Assembly: GCF_014356525.2 (NCBI RefSeq)
Contig: NC_052507.1
Location: 55,958,347 to 56,022,346, forward strand
Length of the DNA stretch: 64,000 nucleotides
From: Nilaparvata lugens
Lineage: Eukaryota > Arthropoda > Insecta > Hemiptera > Delphacidae
Reading direction: 5' to 3'
How positions within the stretch are numbered: the stretch's first letter is position 1; every line of letters starts with the position of its first letter. A program made the translations under genes and the position numbers. This document shows positions 1 through 11,061 of the stretch, one piece after another. The notes below the pieces were generated by a model. The model was not told the DNA's origin. It searched no databases and saw nothing but the letters and a program-made list of their open reading frames with translations.

Positions 1-86
1 ATTCAAAATTGTTTCTCCCTCAAGCCCCCATCTAGATTTGATTTTGGTGTTATCCAAGGTCCAATTCCAATTTGCAGCTATCCATT

Positions 87-1312
87 TTATTGAACTTGGC
101 TTAAAACGAACATGCTGACGAAGTGAGTGGATCTCTCCAACCAATGTTGTCCTCCTTGTTGACCGGTGACATGTAGTTTGATACTTTTAAACCTGACATG
201 CCGGTAATGTGTGTAGGTTTTATCGAAAATGCTTCTTCTTTTCTGAGTGGTGGTGAGGAGTTTGGTGTTCAATTTCAGCCTAATGTGACGGCAGTGTAGA
301 TAAATCCTGTTTAATGTTCTTCTTTTCCTTGAAACTTTTTTTCTAAATATGTGTTGTCTTCTTGATTGTTGGTGGGTTGAAGTTTTACTCTTATTGTTGT
401 ATGATTTATTGTGATATCTATTGTATTTGTGTGTTGCAGGTGGAGTCTTCAGTGGATTGGCGGTACAGGTGGTTGACGGTCCGGCCTGCTCTTCAACCCG
501 GTGGATGGCTCTCTCAGGCTCCCTTGGCACATAGATGATGTCATATGTTGGTGGTGCGGGCTGTTCCTCTATGTGATGGATGGCGCCCTTGAGCTCCTCC
601 TGGCGTCCGGTACTATGCGGTTCGACTCCAAGCTGGTTATCCTGGGTGGGTTGGTCACTCAACTGTGCAAAACATTCCTCTGTTTATTTATTTCCTCTTC
701 AAGCATGTCTGTCGCTGCATGTGCATGTTCTTCTAAGGTGATTTTGACGTTGACTACTTCCGTTTGTGCATCTTGGGATATCTGTTCGAAACGGGTGTTG
801 TTGTATAGTATTGATTGCTCCAAATGCTCCTCTACTTTTTTGGTGGTATCACTATTGTCATGAATTGCTTCATCTATTTAATGGTTTAGTTTCTCCAAAG
901 TTTCTTTGTTGTCTTTCTTAGCTTGTTGAAATTCTTTCCTCAATTCCTGTGTAAATGAAGAACCTTGTTTTATTGCTCCCAGGAGAATGTCTATGAAGGA
1001 TGACGGGATAGCTGCGCGATGCATGAGTATATGCGTAGATGTCTCCTGAGCTTGGGCACAGGGATTGGCGGTACTGGGTCCTGAGATGTCTGTGCGCGGC
1101 TGCTCCTCCTGCATGGCAGCTTCCGTCCCGGAGACCACTGGCATAATCCTTAGCAGGAGACAACTATCCTCCACCTGTGTAGATGAAAGGTCATCTAATA
1201 TGTGGGGCTGGAAATCGGCAGCTGTGATGCCAGATGCAGAGGGTGGGGGATGGTCGGGCGAGGTATCTTCAGCATTGGATAGAGTTGGATGAATTGAAAT
1301 GTTGTCTGCCAT
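87..1312 (-). pseudogene. Broken retroelement ORF (gag/ORF1-like, coiled coil)
   Basis: The first in-frame ATG is at 1312 and opens a 144-aa frame (starts MADNISIHP) that is proline/serine-rich and then becomes a charged helix (FTQELRKEF, LEKLNH). A TAA at 878-880 interrupts it. The same frame then stays open with heptad-like coiled-coil sequence down to about 650, where a one-base shift leads into another open frame ending at 87 that is rich in His, Arg, Lys and Thr. I do not recognise a named family. The pattern of disordered N-terminus, coiled coil and basic tail resembles the nucleic-acid-binding ORF1/Gag of retrotransposons. It is broken by at least one stop and one frameshift. It could alternatively be an unknown insect gene remnant. 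Confidence 0.4.
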
Positions 1313-1357
1313 GATGTGATGGATTATGCAACAGTGTGATACAGTGAAGAAACGCAA

Positions 1358-2923
1358 ATATTCAAATGATGTTCAGTGATTCTATTCTCACTAGCCCGCA
1401 ATATATGCTTGATTGAATTTTCTTCCCTCTTTGTGCTTTAAAAAAGGTTTGAAAATGCAGTAAATGAATTTAATCCTTCTTTCCGTAAACCTTTATAAAC
1501 TGCTTTGATATGGACCTAGTACTATTAAAATGGTATAACCCTTTCTTATGGTATTTCTTATACCTATGACTTAAAAAATGAGCAATTTTCAAATGGCAAC
1601 AATAGTGAAATTCTGAGTTCGATTCTTTCTTAAAAAAATTCATCAATCGATGAATTTCTTTTGTTCAGAAATTGTGTATGGAACGTCTTGCTATTTCATA
1701 TGTCTCGGTGAACAGTTGATATTGAACTCGAAGAAATTCACAACCATGGATTTTTTCAAAAAATATTGCCATTGTCAGCGCAGTAGTATACTAAACAACT
1801 ATACAATTCCCGCAGTCAATTATCCACCTCATCAATGCCAAATTTTTTTGGCGCTTCTTGGGGAATTACTATTGCCGCCAAGGTTAAGTCGACACACATA
1901 TAACAAATCTTGTACTGAGTCCCCAGTATTGAGGTTAGGAATTTGAAAATGCGTGCATGGATGCTAAGCAGATACCAGACTGACTGAGTCACCACAAGAT
2001 TAAATACAACCATCTGAATTGCAGGAGGCATGAACACTCTCTCACCCTCGATTCTTCTTATGACTGTATAATGATAAAATTTCAGATGTAGTGTAGTGGT
2101 CGCTAAACACTGAGTACAGTGATCTTAAAACTATTACCTTTGATGAAACAGCATACAAAATCATACAGGTCAAGCAAAAACCCTGAGGTAGATAATCTAT
2201 GGGACTGCATCTCACATTATTTCTGAAGGATTAAGATAGGGTACTAAGGATCAGAGATCGTTTGGAATATACTTCGAGAAAAAAGTCTTGTCGGGCTTTA
2301 TGCTCTATTGTAGAAAACTGTATTATATCCAGCTGCATCTGCCATACAGTAGAAAAATTTGCTCCCAAGCCGAAGTTGATCACAGATAAGAGCTGATATA
2401 TGAGCAGGTAAGGACAGAGAATAGGTAATCTCGATCTGACCCCACACACTAAATCCACTTAGATCTGTTCCAATATCCAGATTGGATCAATTATTTCAAT
2501 GATCGTACTTGATCAGTTCTTGATAATATGGAACGTGTCAGACACAATATAGTTGACAGGCTCAAGAAATAATCGAACTCAGAAGATGATCTGACAAATT
2601 GGAAATATAATATAATAAAATATATAATTTGACAGTGCAGATTTGAAGCTTGTATTACAGATTGAAAATAGTTTAAAATCGACAAAATAACTGAAAATTT
2701 GCTTGTGCTGGCATGATACCATGCATGATCCAACAGACTTTATAATTAACAAATTTAATGGTTTTTTAAAAATAATGAAAACAAATTATGAAAGATTTTT
2801 TAAATTACTCAAGGTCGTGGTTCTGGCAGCAAAGGATAGTTAATCAACTACAATTTTTTATAAATTCCATACCAGATAAAATCTAGGATCTTGATTAGAA
2901 GCGCTTGTCGGCAGGGCCATTAC
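1358..2923. other. Noncoding, AT-rich
   Basis: About 1.6 kb with only short chance frames, none with recognisable domains. I see no repeat structure or RNA gene here. Confidence 0.6.
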
Positions 2924-2927
2924 TTAA

Positions 2928-3816
2928 CCCTCCATCGGGCGCAGCCGGCCTCAGAGGCCAACCAACAATATAGTTTCCCTCCTCACTTCATACGCTCCAT
3001 TTTTTTGTCTAAATCTATCAACCTCACAACATGCTCGCCTCAGTCAGTCGCCAACTTTTGCATAGTTCATGTTATTCCAACATGGCTTCACAGGCCACAT
3101 GCGCCTGATTATGTCATAAACACAAGATGCTGGCCAATGTTTATTTTTCATGCCTACCTGAATGTTGAATGTTGTGCATCAATGCACAAGTGATCTCAAT
3201 CGGAAATCAACTTGAACCTCAGATAGGAGAATATATCTAAAAACATTGTTTCATCAGCTTGTAATGGGACAATTAGCCCGGCGAAGTCCCAATGGAATGC
3301 CAGTACAATTGTAAACTCGCTTGAAAAGGTTCTTGCTCAATAAACTTTGAATATTGAATGACCAACAATATCTCCCAAAGAAAGAAGAACGTGTGGAGTA
3401 TGTGTGACTGAAACAGGATCCAGTTGTTAGAAAAATGACAGATTAGGATGACAAATTAGGCCACTGTGCCAAACCTGTTTGACTGCAGCTAATTTGGGAG
3501 CCTAAACATCACAATGACTAATTATTGAAGATCAGTTCCAATAATTTCAACAAATAGCCTAAATTGCTGAGAAAAAATGTTTTTTTACAATTGATAATTC
3601 TCATTTTCAAGTTTCACCATACTTGTAGTGTTTGAAAAATCAATTTTTTGTAATATGTTTGGTATGATTACTTAGAATAGATCCTACCAATCATTACCCT
3701 ATTGGTATTTGAAATTATAATTGATCTAGTGTAAAGTGGTGGTTAGAATATGAAGGTGGCCTCTCAGGCTGGGTGTGCCCGATTTCGGTTTGGCCATAGG
3801 TGCACCAGATGGAGGG
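2928..3816. mobile_element. piggyBac-like non-autonomous foldback element
   Basis: TTAA is present on both sides (2924-2927 and 3817-3820). The ends are a perfect 9-bp inverted repeat, CCCTCCATC and GATGGAGGG, extending imperfectly to about 25 bp (GGGCGCAGCCGGCC on the left against the complement of GGCCATAGGTGCACC on the right). TTAA target duplication plus CCC termini is the piggyBac signature. There is no transposase frame. Inside, around 3250-3360, is a stretch ending in CAATAAACTTTGAATATTG that looks like the 3' tail of a retroposon, so the element may itself carry an insertion. Confidence 0.55.
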
Positions 3817-3820
3817 TTAA

Positions 3821-4592
3821 ACAAAGAAAATTTTATATTTTTCTGCACTATGTTTTTTCGAAGCGAAGATTGGGGCCCCAAAAATAAAATAACTCATATG
3901 AATCCTCTTGGTGGTTGTGGTTCCTTTAAATCAAATTTTGTATGATCGGTGGCTGGTCCAGTCTTCGGTTTTAGCACGTGTGGAGTTTTAATTGAATATT
4001 TCCTTCACCAATTAAATGGGAGAATAATTAAATTTGAATTTCTAGAACAATCAATAGATGAATAATTTTATGGAATAATAGACAAATTGGCCTTAGATAT
4101 TGACTCACAGATAAAAAATACAAAAATCGAATAAAATTTCACTAATAGGTCTTTGGTAACTTTTTAACAAAGTCTTAACAGTGAGGATTTTAAAAGGGAA
4201 GTGTCTTGCCTTCTTCTCAGCTTTTAGCTAGAACCTTTTTCTTGGAATCTCTGTGCAATTAATTTGCATGAAAACTCCCCATTGGTAGAATGATTATGAC
4301 GTAGGCATGACGTCAGTGGCAAGCAGTAGAATATAATTCCTTTGATTACAATAATAACTTAATTTGTATAATTTTGTAAATTGCCTAACTCTCTATATAA
4401 AGTTTCCCTATCCAGTGTACATGCACTAGTATATATGATAAGGCAAGTTTGCTGGCTGATAACAGATTATAATATGATGCTTTCAAACGATCATCCCTTT
4501 TGGTACCATTTCTATGACATATGATTGGCTTAGACTTGCCAAAGAGATTCATTCACCATGTGACTCAGTTGAAACAATAATTTTTAATTTAA
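3821..4592. other. Noncoding spacer
   Basis: AT-rich sequence without credible coding frames. No structure noticed. Confidence 0.6.
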
Positions 4593-5302
4593 TCTATATA
4601 TATAAAAGCGAAATGGCACTCACTCACTGACTGACTGACTGACTGACTCACTCACTCACTCACTCACTCACTCACTCACTCACTCGCATAACTAAAAATC
4701 TACCAGACCAAAAACGTTCAAATTTGGTAGGTATGTTCAGTTGGCCCTTTAGAGATGCACTAAGAAATCTTTTGTCAATATTTTAACTCTAAGGGTTGTT
4801 TTTAAGGGTTTAAAGTTCGTCTTTTAGCATGTATATTCTTCTTCTCCCAATCTCTTAATTATAATTGAAATTTCCATATCATATGTTACTATAGAACTAT
4901 AATCTAGATAGAGTACCTCTTCGAAACAGTTGTTAACTGGCAACTAAATTAATAATTTTGTCAGGTTGGCATTAAGTTGAGTTGACTTAGTTAGGTTGGC
5001 ACCAAGTTGAAGATTTAAATGCATTTATTGCGAAAAAATTGATTGGGCACTGCTACTTCAATCCTGGGAATTTTATATTTCTAGCAGTCAGGCTCGCTTC
5101 GCTCGCCATATCCGTTTAGCCAGACGTTTAGTCTGGACCCCCGACTGGATTGTCCTAACATATGATAAAAATGCTCATATGAAAAATGCAGGCAAGCGAA
5201 GCGAGCCTGCTGATCTCATTCTTGGACGATCCAGTCGGGGGTCCAGGGGGCGGAGCCCCCTGGCTAGACGGATATGGCGAGCGAAGCGGGCCTGACGGCT
5301 AG
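4593..5302 (+). mobile_element. Non-autonomous Helitron
   Basis: The left end is A|TCTATATATATAAAAGCG, the right end GGCCTGACGGCTAG|T. This is insertion between A and T with 5' TC and 3' CTAG, as expected for Helitrons. A (CACT/GACT)n microsatellite follows the 5' end (about 4616-4685). The 3' third holds large inverted repeats: GGCTCGCTTCGCTCGCC near 5092 pairs with GGCGAGCGAAGC near 5275, and GGACCCCCGACTGGAT near 5136 pairs with ATCCAGTCGGGGGTCC near 5229. No Rep/helicase frame, so it is non-autonomous. A relative lies at 23161. Confidence 0.75.
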
Positions 5303-5414
5303 TATTCCTATAAAACTCTTATTATATTCAAAACTGTTATAATTAACTTTGCTGCTCTTATCAATGATACAAAAATCATGCTATGACCTTGTTTGTTACT
5401 ACAACATTCAACAT

Positions 5415-8132
5415 TATTAGTATGACCTATTCCACCCTCTAGGTTTCCTAATAATTGCGAAGTATTGCTACAACGCGGACTAGCTACAGTCGGATATGGG
5501 TCGGGGTCAGTAGCCGTACTGACAGGTGGAGTTACCGGACCTACACTTCTCCCTCTATCCTGATTCTTTACCCTCTGCTTCTTTCGCGAGATTTTTACTT
5601 TCAGGGGAAGAGTGTTTGCCCGTGCCGTTGCTGGCCGATTCGGCCCTCGGCCTTTGGAATACAGGGTGGGTGTTAAGGGAGATTAAGATAACCCTATACA
5701 AGGAGACGGATGTGACTATCAGATCCCTACCAATAATTCTATTTATAAAGGTAGTACGCAATCTGAACCAACTGCGAGTTGACGGCGAGCAAGCTGTACC
5801 TGCAAGCCCGGGATGTGGTTTTTCTATGGGGTTTAAGGTGAGAGTTATGGGGTAAAGGTATGACGGAACTATGGAGTTATTAGTAGTATTTGGGATGTGG
5901 TTAAATAGGGCACGGTATAGGGTGTAAGCTATAGAGAATAGGGTGCAGGGTATGAGGTATACGGTATAGGGTATAGGGAACAGAGAATCAATAATAAGAT
6001 TATTATTCTCTACAGCAAATAAATATCTGCTCAATAATCCGCAATCTGAGAATTGCGCTCTAGCTCTCAGCAAGCTGGACCTGCTAGCTAAATACAGTAT
6101 ATCAATTTCAATTATGTGGTAATTAAAGTTTAGAGGATAAGGTTTTAGGTGTTGGATTTCTGAATCGCGAGCCTGCAGCTGCGAAAGGATTTTCAGCAAT
6201 TCTGAAACTGCTAAACAGGATTTCCGCGCTAATCTGATGACAGCGCGCCGGTTATTAAGGGCCAATCTGTAACTGCCCTTAAGGGTATGGGAATCACTCT
6301 CAATCGTCCGAAACGCTTTTGAATTAATAGTCAGTATGTCGACTATTATGAGAGGATAAAAAAGATTATTCACAGACACAGTCTGTAGAATAATACTGGG
6401 AAGACAACAGTCTGTCGTTGTCAGGGTAGGAAAGGATTTTTCCAGGATTTTCCACAAGGAAAATATCGAGTCAGAGACTCCTAATTCAGGAAAAGATTTC
6501 AATAGACTTTTCCAAGTAATTGCCAGTCTAAGGACTACCACAAGATCGATCTCTAATCTGCAACTGAGATCACAGGAAAATTCGTGAATTTTCCACAGGT
6601 AAAGCCAGCCAATAATATTTGCTATTAAAGAAGTCAGGTTTCTAAGAATTTTAGAAAGGATTCGCGGGTCTGAAAACCCGCAACTAGGACGATCTCGAAT
6701 CTGGAACTGAGATCAGGAAGGATTTTAACACAGGAAGAATTAAGAGAAAGAAAGAGAAAGGATGCCGCAGTCTAGAAACTTCGGCGAGGAAGTCCTCAAG
6801 CTGTACCTGAGAGCTAGAAGGATTCTAGAATAGGGAAAGTGAAGAGAAAGAAAGAGAAAGGACGTCGCAGTCTACCAACTTCGAAAGGGACGAACTCAAG
6901 CTGTACCTGAGTTCTCTAGGAAATGATTGGAATTTTCCTACTAGGTATTACAGCAAGTCAGAAACTGCTAAGCGAATTTAAAATACAGGCCACTCTATAG
7001 TATGGAAACTAAGCAAGGAAATTTTACCATAAATGATAATAATCTCTCTACAAGGATAAAAATTAATCGAGAAAACTTTTCTCAAAAGGAACCGGGATTT
7101 TCCCACAAGAATAAAAATTAATTGAGAAAAACTATTCTTAAAAAGGACAGGGATTTCCCTACAAGAATGAAAATTCAATGGAGAAAAATTACTCTTTAAA
7201 CTAAGGGCCACCCTAATACAGAGAAGGAAAAGTATACGGACTACCAGTCCTGACATACAATTACCTGAATTGACGTGGATACTGATACGGAGAATAGCGA
7301 ACCGATCCTCACTTCCCGTATTATAAGTTAAAAACGTCGTGAAGCGACAGAGTCGAGGCTTAAGAATTAAGCCCTCAAAAATAAACCGCTATAAGAGCCT
7401 AGCTAAATTCCCCACTCAACTATTTGTAGCACAAACTTGAGATCCCTTTCAGGTTTCAAAACCAAGGATAACTCGTTCACCCCCAGTGATACGAATTTAG
7501 GAAAAATAACCGACAAGAAAGAAAATCCCCCAGGAAGTTCTATCTTCAAATACAGTCGGCAATTCGACATACAATATTCCATTCACTAAAATACAGAATA
7601 GAATATTAACCCTCTAGTACACCACTATTAGGAGCGCCGCTCGGAACGCAGCCGTACACAAACCCGTTCACCGAACAACTGCTCTCTCCCAGGTCTTCTA
7701 GAAGCTGCACCGGGTCGCTGAAAATTAGGTGGCCGGGGGAAAAGAGCTTCCTGACCAATGAGAGCCTGAAAAGACGATCACGCCACTGGTCATGTGACAG
7801 GGTTTGACTCAGCTGCTCCTGATGTTAAGGGTGCAGTAAATGATGACAATGATAGTAATTGCTACACTAATTCAGGCCAGTAAACAATATTTCTATTCCA
7901 GAAATTTCATGAAGAGTGATACCAACCCGACTCGGTAGCCGCTTATCGTTTTGATGATACGACTGCTGCTGACTCATAGGGATTGGCGACGATGGTGATA
8001 ATGCATATACGACTACAAATCTAACAAAATATATCCGGCAGTCGATCCTATTCCTATTCTAAAACAGAATAAATTCGCTAAATTACGCTGGACGACGGCT
8101 CTCCATCCGTCACGAAAATTCACTTTGTGACA
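5415..8132 (-). repeat. 3' LTR (2.7 kb)
   Basis: It matches 11062-13778 along its whole length with scattered substitutions and a few one-base indels. It holds a 328-aa open frame (minus strand, 5555-6541) that is also open as 315 codons in the other LTR. The frame has no recognisable domain and is probably a by-product of composition. The segment 5757-6975 contains an array of small hairpins, listed separately. Confidence 0.9.
5757..6975. repeat. Array of small stem-loops sharing a CTG-N-A[AC]CTG loop
   Basis: At least ten short hairpins have different stems but a similar loop core, for example GCAATCTGAACCAACTGC (5759), AGCAAGCTGGACCTGCT (about 6067), AGCAATTCTGAAACTGCT (about 6195), GGGCCAATCTGTAACTGCCC (about 6268), GATCTCGAATCTGGAACTG then GAGATC (about 6691), CTCAAGCTGTACCTGAG (about 6798 and 6896) and AGCAAGTCAGAAACTGCT (about 6953). 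The same array is present in the 5' LTR. Stems change while the loop core persists, which suggests selection for structure. Function unknown. Confidence 0.6.
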
Positions 8133-8142
8133 CCCCACTCCT
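8133..8142 (-). promoter_or_regulatory. Polypurine tract
   Basis: On the minus strand the sequence AGGAGTGGGG directly precedes the 3' LTR start TGTCAC, the position where plus-strand DNA priming occurs in LTR elements. This supports the LTR boundary. Confidence 0.6.
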
Positions 8143-8601
8143 ACTAAGGAGGGGGGGGGTTGGCGATGAGAAGAAAATACAGCATCCAAGGTACCGGTTG
8201 ACTCAGCATTGAACCCATGATCACACACCTGAAGTACAGCACTCAAGAAAACAAGAAGGAAGTGAAAGAGAGAAGATAACAGAATGAATAAAGAGAGAGA
8301 TGAAAGAAGAGTGTCTAGCTGAAAAGAAAAAGAATAATTAGTGCAGTAGGTCAGGCTTCTCAAAGCCACAAGATAAGCATCACCTCACGCTGAAAAAGAA
8401 ACAACCTGTTGCTCCAACTATTATAACAGCAATTAGCAATAGACCTCATCGCTTGTTATCTACCGATAACACCGATAACAACAGCCCCTGGCTGAAAGCA
8501 GCTGTATAATAATCTGAAAGGAAAGGAAAAGTAAAACGGCGGCGCAGCACCTGTAAAGAATGAAAAGAAAAGATGAAAGAAGAAGAGAGAACAACCACCC
8601 C
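8143..8601. other. 3' untranslated part of the LTR element
   Basis: Internal noncoding sequence between the protease-like ORF and the 3' LTR. It contains a G-run near 8150 and purine-rich stretches on the plus strand. Confidence 0.6.
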
Positions 8602-10002
8602 TCATATGGAATACATTAGGAGTCTACCTATAGTACCGTTGCTACCCTCGAGCACCTTGAAACGCACATTTGGCAAACCGCTCCACCCATCAGCAATACT
8701 ACCTATCTCTTTCACTCTTCTCCATCGGCCCCTGTACTGTTGACGGCTGGAATACAATGAATTGTTATCAAGATCATTCACTCCTGATCTCCTTATCTCG
8801 GATCGGGTTTTCAATTCTCCTTTCCCACTAAATTCGCTACCGCTACAGCGATTTTCAATTGAATGAGTTGCACTACAACCTGCATTAGCTCTATTCAACT
8901 CGCTCCCCTCTCTATGAGAAAATCGTGACAGTACATCCCGTACCACAACTTTATCCTGCCTATTCTTAATATTTAAAACATTCCCCTGCTTCTCTATATT
9001 TTTAGGACAGGGATATAGTCTAATAGGTTCAACCCTCTTGTGGAGCTTTACTTTTTTCCCGCTTACAGGAGCTTGTTCAGAGATAGGTGAAAACTTTTCA
9101 AGTTTTCTTACAGGGGATTTATCTACCTTCTCCATCCCGGAGACAACTGATAATCTACCCTCATCATCCCTACTCCTCAAGCGAATACCATGAGGCTGTA
9201 ACTCTATCACAGCTCTCATATCACGGAGATTTTTCAATCCTAGAACCATTCGCGATTTTATATCAGGTGTGATAGATACCTTCCAATTATAATTTTTCCC
9301 ACAAACGATAACCGGTAATATGGGCTCCCCCTCTACTCCAAGACGGTTGGCTACTTCAGAAGAGATAAATGTTCTATCTGTCGTCATATCAATTGAAGCA
9401 TTGAGATCCATTCCACCTACTCCCACATGGACATAAATCCCATCTCCATCACTCTCACTCTCCCGTCTCTCGCTAGCTACTGTAGCAACTTTTGAGATAC
9501 AAGACTTAGACATCTCTTCACCTTTTGAGCTACCTGTTACTCCGCTATCAACTATACTAGGCTCCCACTCTACAATTCTATTACGCATTTGAATATTCAT
9601 ATTATGATGCTTCATAAATGACATACCCAATGACACATCGTGGGAAAGCCCCTCTACAACTACCGGTTGAAATGAAACTAAAATATTTTCTACTTTTAAA
9701 TAAGTTATAATTTTTGTGGAAAAATTATTACACTTCCCATTAGTTAATATTTCATGATGACTACAATTTTCTTTTCTAACACACCCTACTTGCTCTAACA
9801 CTTTAAGAGCTTTTCCGCTAATACAGGATACCTCTACTCCCATATCTAACAGTGCAATAAATTTTTTCCCTGCAATTTCTACATCAATAAAAATGCGCTC
9901 ATCCCCCAACATTGATCTCGTATCTAAAACATGTGATGACTTCACTACAGCGATTCCTGATATCTTATTGGTTTGTGAGACACATTTACAATAATCAAAC
10001 AT
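8602..10002 (-). CDS. Retropepsin-like protein with two degenerate protease folds
   Basis: 466 aa from ATG at 10002. The first domain (about residues 35-150) has the retropepsin layout: strand IDVEIAGKKFIALLD, then MGVEVSCIS where D-[ST]-G is expected, then a C-terminal LGMSFMKHHNM resembling the ILG...L element. A second similar domain (about residues 190-280) has LNASIDMTTDRTFIS and MVLGLKNLRDMRAVIEL. Both active-site triplets are altered (DMG and DMT), so activity is doubtful. The remaining 170 residues are basic and low in recognisable motifs. It overlaps gag by 8 nt in the +1 frame, at a run of eight A, which suggests recoding or a separate start. No reverse transcriptase follows. Confidence 0.7.
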   Translation of the reverse strand: MFDYCKCVSQTNKISGIAVVKSSHVLDTRSMLGDERIFIDVEIAGKKFIALLDMGVEVSCISGKALKVLEQVGCVRKENCSHHEILTNGKCNNFSTKIITYLKVENILVSFQPVVVEGLSHDVSLGMSFMKHHNMNIQMRNRIVEWEPSIVDSGVTGSSKGEEMSKSCISKVATVASERRESESDGDGIYVHVGVGGMDLNASIDMTTDRTFISSEVANRLGVEGEPILPVIVCGKNYNWKVSITPDIKSRMVLGLKNLRDMRAVIELQPHGIRLRSRDDEGRLSVVSGMEKVDKSPVRKLEKFSPISEQAPVSGKKVKLHKRVEPIRLYPCPKNIEKQGNVLNIKNRQDKVVVRDVLSRFSHREGSELNRANAGCSATHSIENRCSGSEFSGKGELKTRSEIRRSGVNDLDNNSLYSSRQQYRGRWRRVKEIGSIADGWSGLPNVRFKVLEGSNGTIGRLLMYSI

Positions 10003-10978
10003 TTTTTTTACACTTTTGACAACTAGAAATTTCGGGACAATTCGACTTCCAATGCCCCACTTTATTACAATTCCAACACTTAGGCTCTTGGATTTCTCCT
10101 ACCCTATTTTCTCGCGTTTTCGACGTAGCCTTAGGCTGAAAATCACTCCGTTTTTGTTCTTCACTTTTCGTTTTTTTCAGAGATAACCTCCCGTTTCTCT
10201 CTTCAGCACGAATCGCCTCATACTCTCTGGTTACATCTAACAACTCATCTACATTTTTAACCCCTACACTACGAACATATAATTTATACCTCGGTAATAA
10301 ATTCAAATACAATCTTTGGAACGTCATATCCCCCTCATAACTACCTAACTGTCTCATCAAGGTAAGCAAGGCTTCGGCATACTCATCAGCCGGTTCGCCC
10401 TCCCTCTGCTTCCTTGCAATGATCTGACTCTCAAGGTCGTTACTATAAAAATGAGGATAATAACGGAGTTTAAATGCCTCTACAAAATCAGCCCACGTCC
10501 TCCACTGGGAGCGACGATTCCGCATCCAAAGCAGGGCCCCTCCCTCCATCAGCTCCGGCAGGGCTATAAGAGATTGCTCCCCAGAGATCCCATATGCGCC
10601 CTGGAGTTCCGCGAGCCTCTCGATGAAACTGGGAGCATCCGATACACCATCAAAATGTAAATTCCAACTTCTTACCTTGTCACAGACTTCTCCCTGACTA
10701 TACGTGCCTGAAGAGCGGGACAGTGCAGGCCCTGTACCTGGTTGAAAGGCAGCAGCGGTCTGGGATCGAAGGTGCTCGACCATCCTCCTCCTCAGCTCCT
10801 TCACAGTCCCCGCTGCCGACAGGCCGAGACTCTCTAGGTAGCCGACCGCTTCCTCCTTATTCAGCCGATACACCCACGACACTCTGGGGTCGGCTTCGCG
10901 TTCCGCGAGGTCCTCCCGGCGGACCGCCTGTACGACTTCATCATCCTGATGAGTAGTCTCTTCTCCGTGTACACTCAT
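9995..10978 (-). CDS. Gag polyprotein with CCHC zinc knuckle
   Basis: 327 aa from the first ATG (MSVHGEETT); the frame is open further upstream into the LTR but has no earlier ATG. Around residues 55-85 is a SAP-like helix pair (VGYLESLGLSAAGTVKELR). A capsid-like domain follows with typical Gag sequence: WRTWADFVEAFKLRYYP, then QREGEPADEYAEALLTLMRQ. Near the C-terminus is a canonical knuckle CWNCNKVGHWKSNC (CX2CX4HX4C), then a second incomplete one (CQKCKK) cut by the stop and continued in the overlapping ORF as YCKC. It would form the particle that packages the element RNA. The capsid-knuckle layout is of Ty3/Gypsy type. Confidence 0.85.
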   Translation of the reverse strand: MSVHGEETTHQDDEVVQAVRREDLAEREADPRVSWVYRLNKEEAVGYLESLGLSAAGTVKELRRRMVEHLRSQTAAAFQPGTGPALSRSSGTYSQGEVCDKVRSWNLHFDGVSDAPSFIERLAELQGAYGISGEQSLIALPELMEGGALLWMRNRRSQWRTWADFVEAFKLRYYPHFYSNDLESQIIARKQREGEPADEYAEALLTLMRQLGSYEGDMTFQRLYLNLLPRYKLYVRSVGVKNVDELLDVTREYEAIRAEERNGRLSLKKTKSEEQKRSDFQPKATSKTRENRVGEIQEPKCWNCNKVGHWKSNCPEISSCQKCKKNV

Positions 10979-11014
10979 CGCGGATTGGGATTCACCTGAA
11001 CCCTCTTCGCGATT

Positions 11015-11027
11015 TTCTTGGGCGCCA
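11015..11027 (-). promoter_or_regulatory. Candidate primer-binding site
   Basis: On the minus strand TGGCGCCCAAGAA resembles tRNA-primed binding sites that begin TGGCGCCC. It lies about 34 nt inside the LTR edge rather than immediately next to it, so this is uncertain. Confidence 0.3.
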
Positions 11028-11061
11028 GACGTCTTAGCCCCACGATGGGAGACGTCAGTTT

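Noticed and set aside
4616..4690. CRISPR-like short repeats (CACTGACT)
   Set aside because: Contiguous microsatellite without spacers, inside a Helitron.
5555..6541. 328-aa minus-strand ORF, also present at 11202-12149
   Set aside because: It lies wholly inside the LTR, has no domain and differs by premature start or end between LTRs; noted only as part of the LTR.
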